A stretch of DNA of 64,000 bases, taken from positions 1-64,000 of the forward strand of contig NZ_CANLKR010000024.1 of NCBI RefSeq assembly GCF_947491715.1, in the 5' to 3' direction. The stretch comes from an uncultured Shewanella sp. (GTDB lineage: Bacteria > Pseudomonadota > Gammaproteobacteria > Enterobacterales > Shewanellaceae). The first letter of the stretch is position 1. Each line of letters opens with the position of its first letter. Below are positions 23,722 through 33,590 of this stretch, piece by piece. Below the pieces are notes generated by a model. The model did no database searches. It was not told the origin of the DNA and saw only the letters and a list, made by a program, of their open reading frames with translations. The translations under genes and the position numbers were made by a program.

Positions 23722-25212
23722 ATGCCTCATTCAAATACACACAAATTATCACTTTTAAGTAGCATTTTACTCTGCTGCACGAGCATGGTCGGTTCTGGTT
23801 GGCTTTTCAGCGCACAACTTCTGGCTAAGAATACTGGCAATTACGCCTTTATTACGTGGATTTTTGCTGCTCTATTTATTATTGCTATTGCATTATGCTT
23901 ATCCCACGTTATCGCGCAATATCCTTATCGAGGCGTCAATGCAAGGATCACCGCCATTAGTCATAATGCTGTATTTGGGATCCCATTTGCCTTTTCAGCC
24001 TGGTTTGGGATTGCCATTGTTATCGCCACAGAAGCGCAAGCTTCTACGCAATATTTAGCCCCCTTTATGGGAGAGCTGATAATGGTCGATCGTCAATTGA
24101 CTGGCTTAGGAAAAAGCCTTGGCGTTGCTTTCATTTGCTTCTATTTATTAATCAACTGGTATGGGATAAAACTATTATCTAAAATCAATAATATCATTAC
24201 GCTTCTAAAAATTTTTACGCCTTTATTTGTAATAACAGTCCTTTTAGTCTCGCATATCAATACCGATAACTTTACTCAAATTGATAATAATCATTATTCA
24301 ATGAGCGATGTCTTTCCAGCGATAGTCTCCTCGGGGATCATTTACGCATTTAACGGCTTTCAAATCATTACAGCTTTTGCCAGCGAAATCCGCGATCCAA
24401 AACGCAATATCGCACTGAGTATTGTGCTCTCTATTATCATCATCTTGATTTTCTATTTACTGCTTCAATTTAGTTTTATGGGAGCCATGCCCAGTGATAA
24501 ACTCACACAAGGCTGGCAAGGCCTCAACATGAGCTCCCCCATCGTTGGACTCACTCTAGCCTTAGGGCTACATTTTCTTACTTTATTACTGCTGGTAGAC
24601 AGTGTTATTACCCCCTCTGCTGTAGGATATAGCTTTTTAGGCAGTGCATCACGTATGCTCTATGGCCTGTCAAAAGAAAAGCAGGCACCACATTTTTTAA
24701 GTCGACAACTCCATCCGACAAAAAACATTTAAATTCCGGCTATGCTGACTAACTTTTTTATCGCCGTAATATTTTTAATGCAAGCCCAAAACTGGTCAGA
24801 GCTTATGGTCACTGTCACAATGTTGCACCTTATTGGTTACATGGCTGCCCCTATTAGTATGGCAGCCTTAAGCCCACACACTAAAATATTCGCCTTTCCC
24901 GTTTTTATTGCCACATCCATCATCATGTACACCCTCCCCAATAAAGACATACTGTTAGTCAATATATTATTATCAATATTATCAGTGAGCTACACCTTAA
25001 CACAAGGAAAGGAACAGTTGAAAAACAGCCTACTTTTCAGCTCTCCTTTCGTCATTTTTCTTTGGCTATTATATTTTAACGAAGTTTTATGGGGGCACAT
25101 TATTATCTCAGTGCTCTTTTTTTTACTGGTGACCGACTCCCGTTATGTCACACTTTGTAGACAGCACCAAAAACACCCACAAGAGGATCACTCAACCGGT
25201 AACCCAGCTTGA
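23722..25212 (+). pseudogene. Second APC permease, broken by one in-frame stop
   Basis: Paralogue of the 22016 permease; the two align throughout (LLCCTSMVGSGWLFSAQLL, FNGFQIITAFASEIRDPKRN). The frame runs from 23722 to a TAA at 24730-24732 and continues in the same frame to 25212. At the stop the intact copy has Ser in NRGFSVPSMM while this copy reads TKNI-stop-IPAML. One substitution (for example TCA to TAA) would explain it. The first 336 codons lack the last four or so helices, so function is doubtful unless the stop is read through. The tail overlaps the convergent mutase gene by 25 bases. Confidence 0.85.
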
Positions 25213-26909
25213 TGTTCTTGGATCAGCACAGCCATATTCATTTTTGCACGAGATTGAACTTGCACCAATGATTCATTTGCTCTCATCGGCTCTACTATCT
25301 CATAATAACATTTCACTTTTGGCTCAGTTCCAGATGGTCTAACAATAACACGCGCCCCTTTTTCCAATTGATAAATCAACACATCACTGAGTGGAAGCGA
25401 TAATAATTCTGTACTGCCATCAAGATTGAAACGTCTCGAAAGACTCAAGTCATCAATGGATAAAACGGTTAAATTGGCAATTTTTTCAGGTCGATGTTCT
25501 CGTAAATAAGCACCAATATTCGGCGTGCTCTCTTGCAGTGCGATACTGACTTGCTCATTAAGATGAAAACCATACTTTTGATAAATATGATAAAGACGAT
25601 CCCAAATAGTTTGCCCTTGGCTGGCAAGTTCAGCGGTGAGTTGCGTAAAGGCCAATAATGCAGAAAGTCCATCTTTATCTTTAACCATCCCGCCAATGCA
25701 ATAACCTAAGGCTTCCTCATAAGCGAATAAAAATTGCCGTTCAGGCAGGCTTTCAGCCATCGCTACATTCATTAACCACTTAAAACCCGTCAGCGTGATA
25801 CAGCAATGTCCATTAAAATCAGCAGTAATTTTCGCCAACAAACTCGAAGACACAATAGTCGTACAGATCAATCGTTGATAAGGAGCAGAAAAACTCAACA
25901 AATAATGTCCTAACAACACTCCAACTTGATCACCTGTTAACATTTGATATTCATCATCAAGCCTTAATGCCACAGCAAAACGGTCTGCATCAGGATCGTT
26001 GGCACAAGCTAACATGGCTTGCTGTTTTCTCGCCTGTGCTATGACTAAATCCATCGCGCCTTTTTCTTCAGGATTAGGAAAATTCACTGTTGGAAAATGA
26101 CCATCTGGCTCACGCTGCTCCTTTACACTGTATACCGCATCAAAACCCGCCTCTTTCAATAAGGCCTCTGCCAATTCAGCCCCCACGCCATGCATGGCCG
26201 TGTAAGCTAAGCTCACTAATGATGGCTGAGTATGATTACTCAGCTCTTTTGATTGTAATATCGCCCTCAAATACGTTTGATAAAAGACTTCATCAAGTTT
26301 CTCTGCCTTTTTACCTTCAACACCAATGTTTAATGATTGCCTAAAGAGGGGTTTCCTTGCCGCTTCTTCAATACACGCAGCAATGCCAGTATCATGAGGT
26401 GCAATAATTTGCGCCCCATTCTCCCAATACACTTTATAACCATTGTACTCAGGAGGATTATGGCTCGCCGTAATCACCACCCCCGCAGCAGTCTTTAAAT
26501 GCAAAACCCCAAAGGCAACGAGAGGAGTAGGCGCTGTTTGATAAGTAAGATATACGTTAATGCCCATTGCCAATAGCACATCGGCCGCATCTTCGGCAAA
26601 CTGTTTAGAGTCATGACGACCATCATAACCAATGATGACACCTTTATTTTCAGCATGCTCAATATGCTGCATCAAGTATTTTCCTAACCCTGCTGATGTT
26701 TGTTGTACCACTAAACGATTCATTCGCATTGGACCCGCCCCCACTTTCCCTCGAAGACCTGCTGTACCAAAGGCTAATCGGCTTGAGAAACGATCTAGCA
26801 GTTGTGATTCATTACCTTCATCAATCAAATGCTGCAACTCTTGCTGCGTATTGACATCACAATCCCATTCAAGCCATTGCTGCACACTTTGCATTAATTT
26901 TGTATTCAT
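25188..26909 (-). CDS. Phosphohexomutase (phosphoglucomutase/phosphomannomutase)
   Basis: 573 aa from the ATG at 26909 (AGGGG seven bases ahead; the preceding codon TTG could extend by one). Alpha-D-phosphohexomutase domains I-IV in order: FGTAGLRG near 48-55, active-site serine loop VVITASHNPPEYNGYK near 142-157, metal loop ANDPDADRFAVA near 305-316, sugar loop FAYEEALGYCIGG near 395-407, and phosphate loop IVRPSGTEPKVK near 525-536. Length and LRG context resemble PGM2/PgcA-type enzymes acting on glucose-1-P/glucose-6-P (or pentose-P). The exact substrate cannot be read from sequence. Confidence 0.9.
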   Translation of the reverse strand: MNTKLMQSVQQWLEWDCDVNTQQELQHLIDEGNESQLLDRFSSRLAFGTAGLRGKVGAGPMRMNRLVVQQTSAGLGKYLMQHIEHAENKGVIIGYDGRHDSKQFAEDAADVLLAMGINVYLTYQTAPTPLVAFGVLHLKTAAGVVITASHNPPEYNGYKVYWENGAQIIAPHDTGIAACIEEAARKPLFRQSLNIGVEGKKAEKLDEVFYQTYLRAILQSKELSNHTQPSLVSLAYTAMHGVGAELAEALLKEAGFDAVYSVKEQREPDGHFPTVNFPNPEEKGAMDLVIAQARKQQAMLACANDPDADRFAVALRLDDEYQMLTGDQVGVLLGHYLLSFSAPYQRLICTTIVSSSLLAKITADFNGHCCITLTGFKWLMNVAMAESLPERQFLFAYEEALGYCIGGMVKDKDGLSALLAFTQLTAELASQGQTIWDRLYHIYQKYGFHLNEQVSIALQESTPNIGAYLREHRPEKIANLTVLSIDDLSLSRRFNLDGSTELLSLPLSDVLIYQLEKGARVIVRPSGTEPKVKCYYEIVEPMRANESLVQVQSRAKMNMAVLIQEHQAGLPVE

Positions 26910-27050
26910 CAAATTTCCCCTTATCAGATCGCGTTAATTGTCCATCAAGCTTATGAACGCAATAACATGAGATTAGTTTAGATAACTATACCCATAGTGT
27001 AATGAATTGATGTAAAATATGAGCCGAAATAAAAACTATCTGCGTGATCT

Positions 27051-27932
27051 ATGCCCGCCTCAAAACAAGAAATTCACATTAAAATCGATAGCCAACAACA
27101 AGACGGCCTAAAAATCCTTGCCGACACTGCTAACCTTTCGCTACAAACCCTTAAGAAGTGCATGAAAAAAGGTGCGGTATGGTTAACCAGAGGAAAACAA
27201 ACTCAACGTTTAAGGCGCGCGAAAAAACACTATTGCATCAATGATGAACTTCATCTTTATTACAATGAAGATGTGCTCAATGAAACCGTGTCAGCTGCGA
27301 AATTATTATTTGACGAAGGAGAGTATAGTCTGTGGTATAAGCCTTATGGTATGCGATGCCAAGGCTCGAAATGGAGCGATCACACCACTATTCAGCGTTT
27401 TGTGGAAACTCAAACAACACCCTGTCGTCCCGCCTATATCGTGCACAGATTAGACAGAGCAGCCACAGGGCTTATCATTATTGCCCATAGTAAAAAAATG
27501 GCTGCAGCACTGGCCAAGTTATTCGCATTACGCACACTTAAAAAATATTACTATGTCATTGTTGAAGGTGATATTCGAAACGGCTCGCATTTAATCCCAT
27601 CATTAGGTGAAGCGAAACAACAAAAACAACTGACCATTTCTACTCCCGTCGATAATAAAAAAGCCATTTCTTATATCGAACCTGTTGAGTACTGCTTAGA
27701 TAAAAATCAGTCATTGGTGAAAGTCACCATAGAAACGGGTCGAAAACATCAAATTAGAATCCATATGGCCAGTATTGGGCATCCCGTTGTCGGCGATAGG
27801 CTTCATGGACATGCAGGCAGCAACAGTATCAATTTACAACTCACCTCTAGTTTTTTTGAATTTATTTGTCCACTCACCCATCAGCAGAAACAATTTTTGC
27901 TGCCTGAACATTTCAGGCCAAGTCTGAAATAG
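27051..27932 (+). CDS. RluA-family RNA pseudouridine synthase
   Basis: 293 aa. The catalytic motif HRLDRAATGLIIIAHS (about 131-146) carries the essential Asp, followed by KYYYVIVEG and the ETGRKHQIRIHMASIGHPVVGD block (key part GRKHQIRIH, about 232-240) that defines the RluA family. The N-terminal ~90 residues resemble a degenerate S4 RNA-binding region. The target (rRNA or tRNA position) is not evident; it is not a close match to RluA, RluC or RluD as I know them. Single gene. Confidence 0.85.
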   Translation: MPASKQEIHIKIDSQQQDGLKILADTANLSLQTLKKCMKKGAVWLTRGKQTQRLRRAKKHYCINDELHLYYNEDVLNETVSAAKLLFDEGEYSLWYKPYGMRCQGSKWSDHTTIQRFVETQTTPCRPAYIVHRLDRAATGLIIIAHSKKMAAALAKLFALRTLKKYYYVIVEGDIRNGSHLIPSLGEAKQQKQLTISTPVDNKKAISYIEPVEYCLDKNQSLVKVTIETGRKHQIRIHMASIGHPVVGDRLHGHAGSNSINLQLTSSFFEFICPLTHQQKQFLLPEHFRPSLK

Positions 27933-27949
27933 CACCTTAATCGCTATTC

Positions 27950-27960
27950 TATACCCGTGA
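27950..27960 (+). repeat. Solo copy of the MITE end sequence
   Basis: TATACCCGTGA, identical to the first 11 bases of the inverted ends of the 10843-11192 element, lies in the gap after the pseudouridine synthase gene without a partner. It may be a remnant or a chance match. Confidence 0.35.
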
Positions 27961-28080
27961 GCACTCTTGGCATAAAACAGCGACCCTATTCAATCACCCT
28001 TCACTTTTTCATCTCTTTTTCCCTGATTTCTCAGAGTAAAGCACTATAAATGTATGATGAAAAATCAATGATATAAAAAT

Positions 28081-29205
28081 TTAAAGTTGATAATAAGGGT
28101 AATCAGTATAACCCTTATCATTACCACCATATAAACTTGTTGTGTCTACCGTATTCAAAGGCCAACCATTACGGATCCGCTCAGGCAAATCCGGATTAGC
28201 GATAAAAGGACGCCCAAAACCAAAGATGTCACCAAAGCCTTGATCGAATACATGCTGCGCTTTTTCGGCTGAATAACGACCCGCATACATGATACAGCCA
28301 TTAAAGATATCACGCACATCTTGATAGAAATCCACAGGCAGATCAGGCGCATCATTCCAATCAGCTTCCGCCAATGATAAATAAGCAACCCCAGCTTCAT
28401 TTAACACTTTAATGGCTTCGATGTAGGTTGTATGAGGATCACTCTCGACTAACCCCAAATAGACACGATCTTCATCCGTACTCTCAAATAAGGGAGCAAA
28501 GCGTACCCCTAATCGATGACTGCCTACAGCTTCAGATACTGCGGCCACAACTTCTTTTAAAAAGCGCAAGCGATTAGTTAAATTACCACCATATTCATCA
28601 TCGCGACGATTGGTATGTTCAGAGATAAATTGATTGACCAAATAACCATTTGCACAATGTAACTCGACACCATCAAAGCCTGCTTCGATTGCATTTCTTG
28701 CCGCCTGAGTATAGAAGCGAACTAAATCTTTTACTTCATCAGTACGTAATGCCCTCGGCACACTCGGACAAGTCAATTCACCTTTTCCCGGTCCCGTTTC
28801 AACGAAGACCTTCACTGCATCGGCACGAATAGCCGAAGGGGCAACAGGTGCTTCTCCACCGGGTTGCAAAGAGGTATGTGACACTCGCCCCACATGCCAA
28901 AGCTGTGCAAAAATAATCCCCCCTTTCGCATGCACCGCCTTTGTCACTTTCTTCCAACCTTCTATTTGTGCTTGTGAATATATACCTGGTGTCCATGCGT
29001 AACCTTGCCCGCGAGGTTCAATTTGTGTCCCTTCAGTCACCATAAATCCAGCTCCCGTTCTCTGTTGATAATAATCAGCCATTAATGCATTAGCAATATT
29101 GCCCGGTTGAGTACTGCGTGAACGTGTTAATGGCGGTAAGACGAAGCGATTTTTCAAAGTATATTGACCCAACTGGACTTCACTAAATAGTGCGGTATTG
29201 CTCAT
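28081..29205 (-). CDS. Old Yellow Enzyme-family NADH:flavin oxidoreductase (NemA-like)
   Basis: 374 aa FMN-dependent TIM-barrel ene-reductase. Family marks: FVLPPLTRSRS (about 22-32), QLWHVGRVSH near 101-110, GFDGVELHCANGYLVNQF (His/Asn substrate-binding pair near 184-187), NRRDDEYGG near 198, and FGFGRPFIANPDLPER near 335. It reduces activated C=C bonds, quinones, nitroesters or N-ethylmaleimide in related enzymes; the natural substrate is unknown. A 14-bp perfect palindrome 41 bases upstream suggests a dedicated regulator, but no regulator gene is adjacent. Confidence 0.9.
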   Translation of the reverse strand: MSNTALFSEVQLGQYTLKNRFVLPPLTRSRSTQPGNIANALMADYYQQRTGAGFMVTEGTQIEPRGQGYAWTPGIYSQAQIEGWKKVTKAVHAKGGIIFAQLWHVGRVSHTSLQPGGEAPVAPSAIRADAVKVFVETGPGKGELTCPSVPRALRTDEVKDLVRFYTQAARNAIEAGFDGVELHCANGYLVNQFISEHTNRRDDEYGGNLTNRLRFLKEVVAAVSEAVGSHRLGVRFAPLFESTDEDRVYLGLVESDPHTTYIEAIKVLNEAGVAYLSLAEADWNDAPDLPVDFYQDVRDIFNGCIMYAGRYSAEKAQHVFDQGFGDIFGFGRPFIANPDLPERIRNGWPLNTVDTTSLYGGNDKGYTDYPYYQL

Positions 29206-29245
29206 GATGACTTCCCTAATAGAAATGACATTAAAAATATTGAAA

Positions 29246-29259
29246 CTATCGATCGATAG
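29246..29259. promoter_or_regulatory. Palindromic operator candidate CTATCGATCGATAG
   Basis: Perfect 14-bp palindrome 41-54 bases upstream of the Old Yellow Enzyme ATG, in the expected promoter zone. The shape fits a dimeric repressor (TetR/NemR-like or other). Inferred from symmetry and position only. Confidence 0.5.
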
Positions 29260-29569
29260 CGAATGATAAGAAAATTAAGATACAATTAAAAACAACTAAT
29301 AATTGTTTTAGATACCATTAATTTTGGTTATATTAATATGAACGTCGTTAATGCCATTTGAACTAGGATCTATAAGAAGAAAGGAATAAAATAAATCAAT
29401 ATAAACAATTTTATATGACTATCATATATTATCAATGAAAAGATAAAAGTGACTTTAACGAGAATAAGCCCGCTGTGTAAAAAACAATCCCATTTAAATA
29501 GTGTAAAATCTCGCTTCAATGATTTAAAAATACAAAATTTAATCGAAAGCTAAACGCTTTTAGGCTCAA

Positions 29570-29612
29570 AAATATTAAAACGAGATAAATTCGAACATTC
29601 AAATTTATCTCG
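29570..29612 (-). terminator. Terminator after the metalloprotease gene
   Basis: Perfect 11-bp stem CGAGATAAATT/AATTTATCTCG (29581-29591 with 29602-29612) with a 10-nt loop, then TTTTAATATTTTT on the minus strand, 25 bases after the stop. Confidence 0.75.
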
Positions 29613-29636
29613 ACAGTTTATGCCTCTTATGTGAGC

Positions 29637-30398
29637 TTATCTAAATGCAGCAATGGCATTGGTGACAAGACTTAAGGCTTTTTGAGCATCAGCATCACTG
29701 CGACCACAGGCATAACCAGATGTACACGTCCTATCAGGATCCGAAAATACCGCTAACTGATTAGTCGTGTTAAATTCATGCGGGTACCCCATGATTGTTG
29801 AAAATTCATAATCAACACCATAGCCCACACCATAATCATACACTCCACCGACAGCGCCTTGTTTAACCGAATGACCTAGACCCATGTTATGCCCAAGCTC
29901 ATGGATAAATGTCATGGTTGTATTACCGCAGTTTGTCCCTGTAACATTGAAAGCATAACTGTCGTAGTTACTATAATCAAATGGGAAAATCTTCATGCCA
30001 TATATATCGCCAGCGATACCACATGTCACAAAGCCATTCCCTGCAGGTGCGTAGGAACCAAATACCACAACGAAATCTTCTTTATATTCATCCCTCCAAT
30101 TTCGAATAGTTGAATCTCGATAAATGCTTCTAAGACTCGCAGTTGAAGCAATAATATTCTGATCTAATCCATAAGGCGTCGCCGATAATTTTAAATTAAT
30201 GGATAAACCACTATTCGCATAATATTGATTCGCAGTCGCCACCATATTTGAAATTTCTGCCTGAATATCAAAACTTCTGCTCGCAGCATCAGGCGTATAA
30301 TAAGCACCAACGATAACATCCGTTGCCAATGCTGATGTCGACATTAATGCCGAAATTGATAGGCCTAATAATGCTTTTTTTGTAATAACATTTATCAT
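29637..30398 (-). CDS. Secreted metzincin-type zinc metalloprotease
   Basis: 253 aa: signal peptide (about 1-25, ending TSALA), then directly a catalytic domain. The zinc site HELGHNMGLGH (166-176) has His ligands 166, 170 and 176 and catalytic Glu167. The downstream STIMGY is the Met-turn of metzincins. Four cysteines (near 126, 157 and in CTSGYACG) may form disulfides. Unusually, no propeptide lies between signal and catalytic domain; the gene just upstream encodes a protein that may serve that role. AATTTACGGAGAG precedes the ATG. Likely exported as a protease attacking extracellular proteins; substrate unknown. Confidence 0.85.
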   Translation of the reverse strand: MINVITKKALLGLSISALMSTSALATDVIVGAYYTPDAASRSFDIQAEISNMVATANQYYANSGLSINLKLSATPYGLDQNIIASTASLRSIYRDSTIRNWRDEYKEDFVVVFGSYAPAGNGFVTCGIAGDIYGMKIFPFDYSNYDSYAFNVTGTNCGNTTMTFIHELGHNMGLGHSVKQGAVGGVYDYGVGYGVDYEFSTIMGYPHEFNTTNQLAVFSDPDRTCTSGYACGRSDADAQKALSLVTNAIAAFR

Positions 30399-30573
30399 AA
30401 TAACTCTCCGTAAATTTATTTTTATAATAATTTTTATAGATTTTATTTTTATTTATAGACTTGCACTACTTTAGTCATTTATAGATCTACTACATGATCA
30501 TTAATTTAACTTCACCTCCATTGATACTCTATAGTTTTAATTAACTTGTTATTAGATTCATTATTATGCTTTA

Positions 30574-31320
30574 TCATTGAATCTCGATTCTTTCTTTATT
30601 CATTCCACTAGCCATAGGTTTCAGCACTTCTTGATGTTCATGTTCATAGTCATGTGGATTATCCGTACTATTATTTTCGATGGAATCCATAATAACATCA
30701 CGACTTAAATCATTCGTTTCAGCCATCCATGCATATTGACCATTGCCCTGCATGACATATATTCCATCCGGCGTCGATACATTGGCATAAATAGCACGCT
30801 CATTAATTGTGAATACTGAGCTATATATCATATCTTGATCAGGCACTAATGCTTTAATCGTTTTATTACCAAATTGATCTTCAAATGTATCATTTACTTC
30901 AATATCATAAAAAATATCTAACTCAGGTATATCTAATCGGAAAGTATCTCCTATATTTAATGCCAACAGCTCTTTAGCATTTATATTTAAATAAACTTCT
31001 CCTTCAAGGTTTTCTCGAAGTTTACCAGATGCTTTTAAGACATCCTCAGCCTCTGGTGATGACAAAAACATGAGCTCATCAATATACTCACCTTCTTTAA
31101 GTACTTTTTCCTCTAAGTCCTCATCAACAGTAAAATGTTGTTTTTCTTTTGATAATACAGGTACAACCTTTGAATTTGACATAAGCTCTTTAGTCGAAAC
31201 AATATTGACCTTAGAGGATAAATTGTCTTCGTTCGTATGACTAATTTTTAAGTCATATAGATAAAAACCAAGGGAGCAGATGGTGATCATACTTCCCATA
31301 ATGAATACTTTTTTTCTCAT
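30574..31320 (-). CDS. Secreted/anchored protein resembling a metalloprotease propeptide
   Basis: 248 aa, with an N-terminal hydrophobic segment (about 5-23) as signal or anchor. The middle (about 115-205) reads like the N-terminal pro-domain of secreted reprolysin-type proteases: GDTFRLDIPELD, then NKTIKALVPDQD, SVFTINERAIYANVSTPDG (key part VFTINERAIYANV) and VMQGNGQYAWM, i.e. beta strands ending in a deposition-type motif. It has no catalytic motif. It lies 175 bases upstream of the protease on the same strand. Probable role: chaperone or inhibitor of that protease. The similarity is recognised by eye and is tentative. Confidence 0.5.
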   Translation of the reverse strand: MRKKVFIMGSMITICSLGFYLYDLKISHTNEDNLSSKVNIVSTKELMSNSKVVPVLSKEKQHFTVDEDLEEKVLKEGEYIDELMFLSSPEAEDVLKASGKLRENLEGEVYLNINAKELLALNIGDTFRLDIPELDIFYDIEVNDTFEDQFGNKTIKALVPDQDMIYSSVFTINERAIYANVSTPDGIYVMQGNGQYAWMAETNDLSRDVIMDSIENNSTDNPHDYEHEHQEVLKPMASGMNKERIEIQ

Positions 31321-32465
31321 AAAAAGTCCCCTATTAAAATCTATTACTACTATACTGTTACCATCATAAAAACAGTATTATTAAAAACACAATCGGCAAC
31401 TTCAATATTTAAAAACCACACATATCAATGACCATTAAATATTTTATGAAATAAATTCTTGAAAATAACATTGACCAAACTTTTTATCGTGATTAATAGA
31501 TAACGAATACTGTCAGTGTATAAAACCTATTCGCACTTACTTTGTTGATAATTCAAATCTACCTTTATGTTATATCGATGTAAAACGATAATTACATCGC
31601 AATACTTTATTATTTAATTAAACTTAAAAAAAGATATAAACACTTATAAATTATGTTTGATACTCATTTAAAATGGGAAATCACACCTATTCTGGTTTAT
31701 AACACCAAATAAAAACAGCTTGTCAGCGACTATTTTCACTTTCATTTTCATATAGAGACCTCACAACGGAAAAACTAACCTGATGAAAACAATGTAAAAA
31801 AAAGTAAATCACTGTAAACAATATATAATTAATATATGTTATTCTAATAATGCATTAACGTATTTAAGTATATTGCAAATCAGACAAAAAGCAGTAATTA
31901 ACACTAATTAAAAGTGAATCATCAGAGTATAACGTTAAGTTGCGCGTAATTTTGAACCATTACAGCTATACAATTATTTTTGAACTTTTTATTAAACTTT
32001 AGTTAATGTTACGGTTTTGGATCCGCGCAACGACATTGATCAAAAATACAAACACCTTTAGGGGCTATAGGATCACTTCGCTTTAGTAGCGCAATGAGTT
32101 GGCTACATCAAATATTCTGATGATACTGGGATTGTTGACTTTGATGATCCCCTATTAGAAATACAATTCAGTCACATTCAGTGAGGAAGAATCAACCGGC
32201 TCCCCAAGAGGTTAAGCCCAATGAAAAATATCAGCCCATAATCATCAATATTTCACTCTCATTGCAGCCTGAAAAAAGAAATGTCGCCATCGAATATGGA
32301 AATAACAGCAATAAAAAGTTAAATCGTTACGACAAGAGATAGCTTTTCGATTCCAGTCAACATTCACGCAGTCTATCTCAAATTAAATAACACTTGACGT
32401 TACTGTACCTAGCTTGAATACTTACACCTTTAAAAGATAGACCGCATTACTGAAAGGAATCAGCC
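31321..32465. other. 1.1-kb region without a recognisable gene
   Basis: Divergent promoter space between the propeptide-like gene and the LamG regulator, but far longer than needed. The left half is extremely AT-rich. From about 32000 the composition rises and there are short gene-like stretches without an intact frame, possibly debris of a lost gene. An inverted pair GGGAT...ATCCC lies near 32129-32150. AAAGGAATC ends it as the ribosome-binding site of the 32466 gene. Confidence 0.5.
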
Positions 32466-33590
32466 ATGCACCAAGCATTATTACAAGGACATCCCATTGA
32501 TGAAAACAGTGTCAGTGGTGTAAAAATAAGTGAATTATATATTTGCTTTAAAAAACAAAAAGTTTTTCATCATCATACTGAAATTATATTATCAGACTTA
32601 TCATTTCAATTATTAAAAACATTGCTCTTGCATTCTCCGGTTCCTCTATCATGTGACACATTACTCACTTTAGTATGGAAGAATGTGATCACTGGAGAAG
32701 AAAATGTCAAGCAAAGGATAAGTTTACTGCGTAAGTCTTTAGCGCCCTATCAACAAAGCCTGTCTATACAAAATCGGCGGGGACAGGGGTATTACATAGA
32801 TAACGCATTAACTTGGATTAAATCCGCTCCGCCAAAAAGAAAATCAAAATACCTTTCTTTGCATCAATATACCGTGATCAGCTTGACAATACTTTTGAGT
32901 TTAATGAGCTTGGCTTTTATTAAGATTAAAGGCACTAACCAAGTCTCATTGGATATGAGTATCGATAACAGTGTACGGCTGGCTAAAAAGCAAGTAGATT
33001 TGGCTTTTTGTCTTGATGGACTCGATGATTACATCGAAATTGAAGACCAAGATAGACTCGATATACAGGAAGAGGATTTTGCTATCGATACTTGGATCCG
33101 CACACAAGCGATGGGCCAAAGAGTCATTGTCGATAAACGCTTTGAAGATCAAGAAAAAGATGTCAAAGGCTATGTACTCTATATCGATGACGGTTTACTC
33201 TCTTTTCAACTCGCCACCGGCAATGGTACTTGGTATTGTTTGCAACCTCACTCTTCTTGTAGCCTTTATCATTCAAATGGCTTTATCGCCGATGGTGACT
33301 GGCACCATATCGCCGTGTCCATTGATCGAGATAGCCCTCAAGGCATGCGTTTTTATCTAGATGGAAAACTGATTGCCATCGCCGATCCCACTGACAGAAT
33401 GACATCACTGGCAAATGATAAACCACTCAGAATAGGCAGTCGCTCTTCTTATACTACAGGCTTATTCAAAGGGGCTATCGGCGCAATTAACCTCTATCAC
33501 AGACAATTAAGTCAACATGAAATCAGCAGTCTCTTTAAGCAAGGCAATCCTAGACGTTGCTACAGTATTGCCACCAAAGGTGGTGTATAA
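32466..33590 (+). CDS. ToxR-like membrane transcription regulator with LamG sensor domain
   Basis: 374 aa. The N-terminal winged helix of the OmpR/ToxR/CadC type (about 18-113) has LSDLSFQLLKTLL, then TLVWKNVITGEENVKQRISLLRKSL (key part VWKNV...VKQRISLLRK) and the wing GQGYYI near 106-111. One TM helix (134-153) follows. The periplasmic part (about 178-360) is a LamG/concanavalin-like domain: CLDGLDDYIEIED start, GDWHHIAVSID near 278, and MRFYLDGKLIA near 295. No receiver domain, so it is a one-component sensor. LamG domains bind glycans or protein ligands. It precedes three same-strand exported or membrane-anchored proteins. Confidence 0.8.
   Translation: MHQALLQGHPIDENSVSGVKISELYICFKKQKVFHHHTEIILSDLSFQLLKTLLLHSPVPLSCDTLLTLVWKNVITGEENVKQRISLLRKSLAPYQQSLSIQNRRGQGYYIDNALTWIKSAPPKRKSKYLSLHQYTVISLTILLSLMSLAFIKIKGTNQVSLDMSIDNSVRLAKKQVDLAFCLDGLDDYIEIEDQDRLDIQEEDFAIDTWIRTQAMGQRVIVDKRFEDQEKDVKGYVLYIDDGLLSFQLATGNGTWYCLQPHSSCSLYHSNGFIADGDWHHIAVSIDRDSPQGMRFYLDGKLIAIADPTDRMTSLANDKPLRIGSRSSYTTGLFKGAIGAINLYHRQLSQHEISSLFKQGNPRRCYSIATKGGV

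Larger units (their letters stand above)
29206..29636. other. 431-base intergenic region with two regulatory elements
   Basis: No ORF. It contains the palindrome near the oxidoreductase gene and the protease terminator at its right-hand end. The remainder is AT-rich and shows no further recognisable element. Confidence 0.5.

Noticed and set aside
24742..25212. Separate 156-codon gene downstream of the truncated permease
   Set aside because: It is the in-frame continuation of the permease after one stop codon and has no ribosome-binding site.
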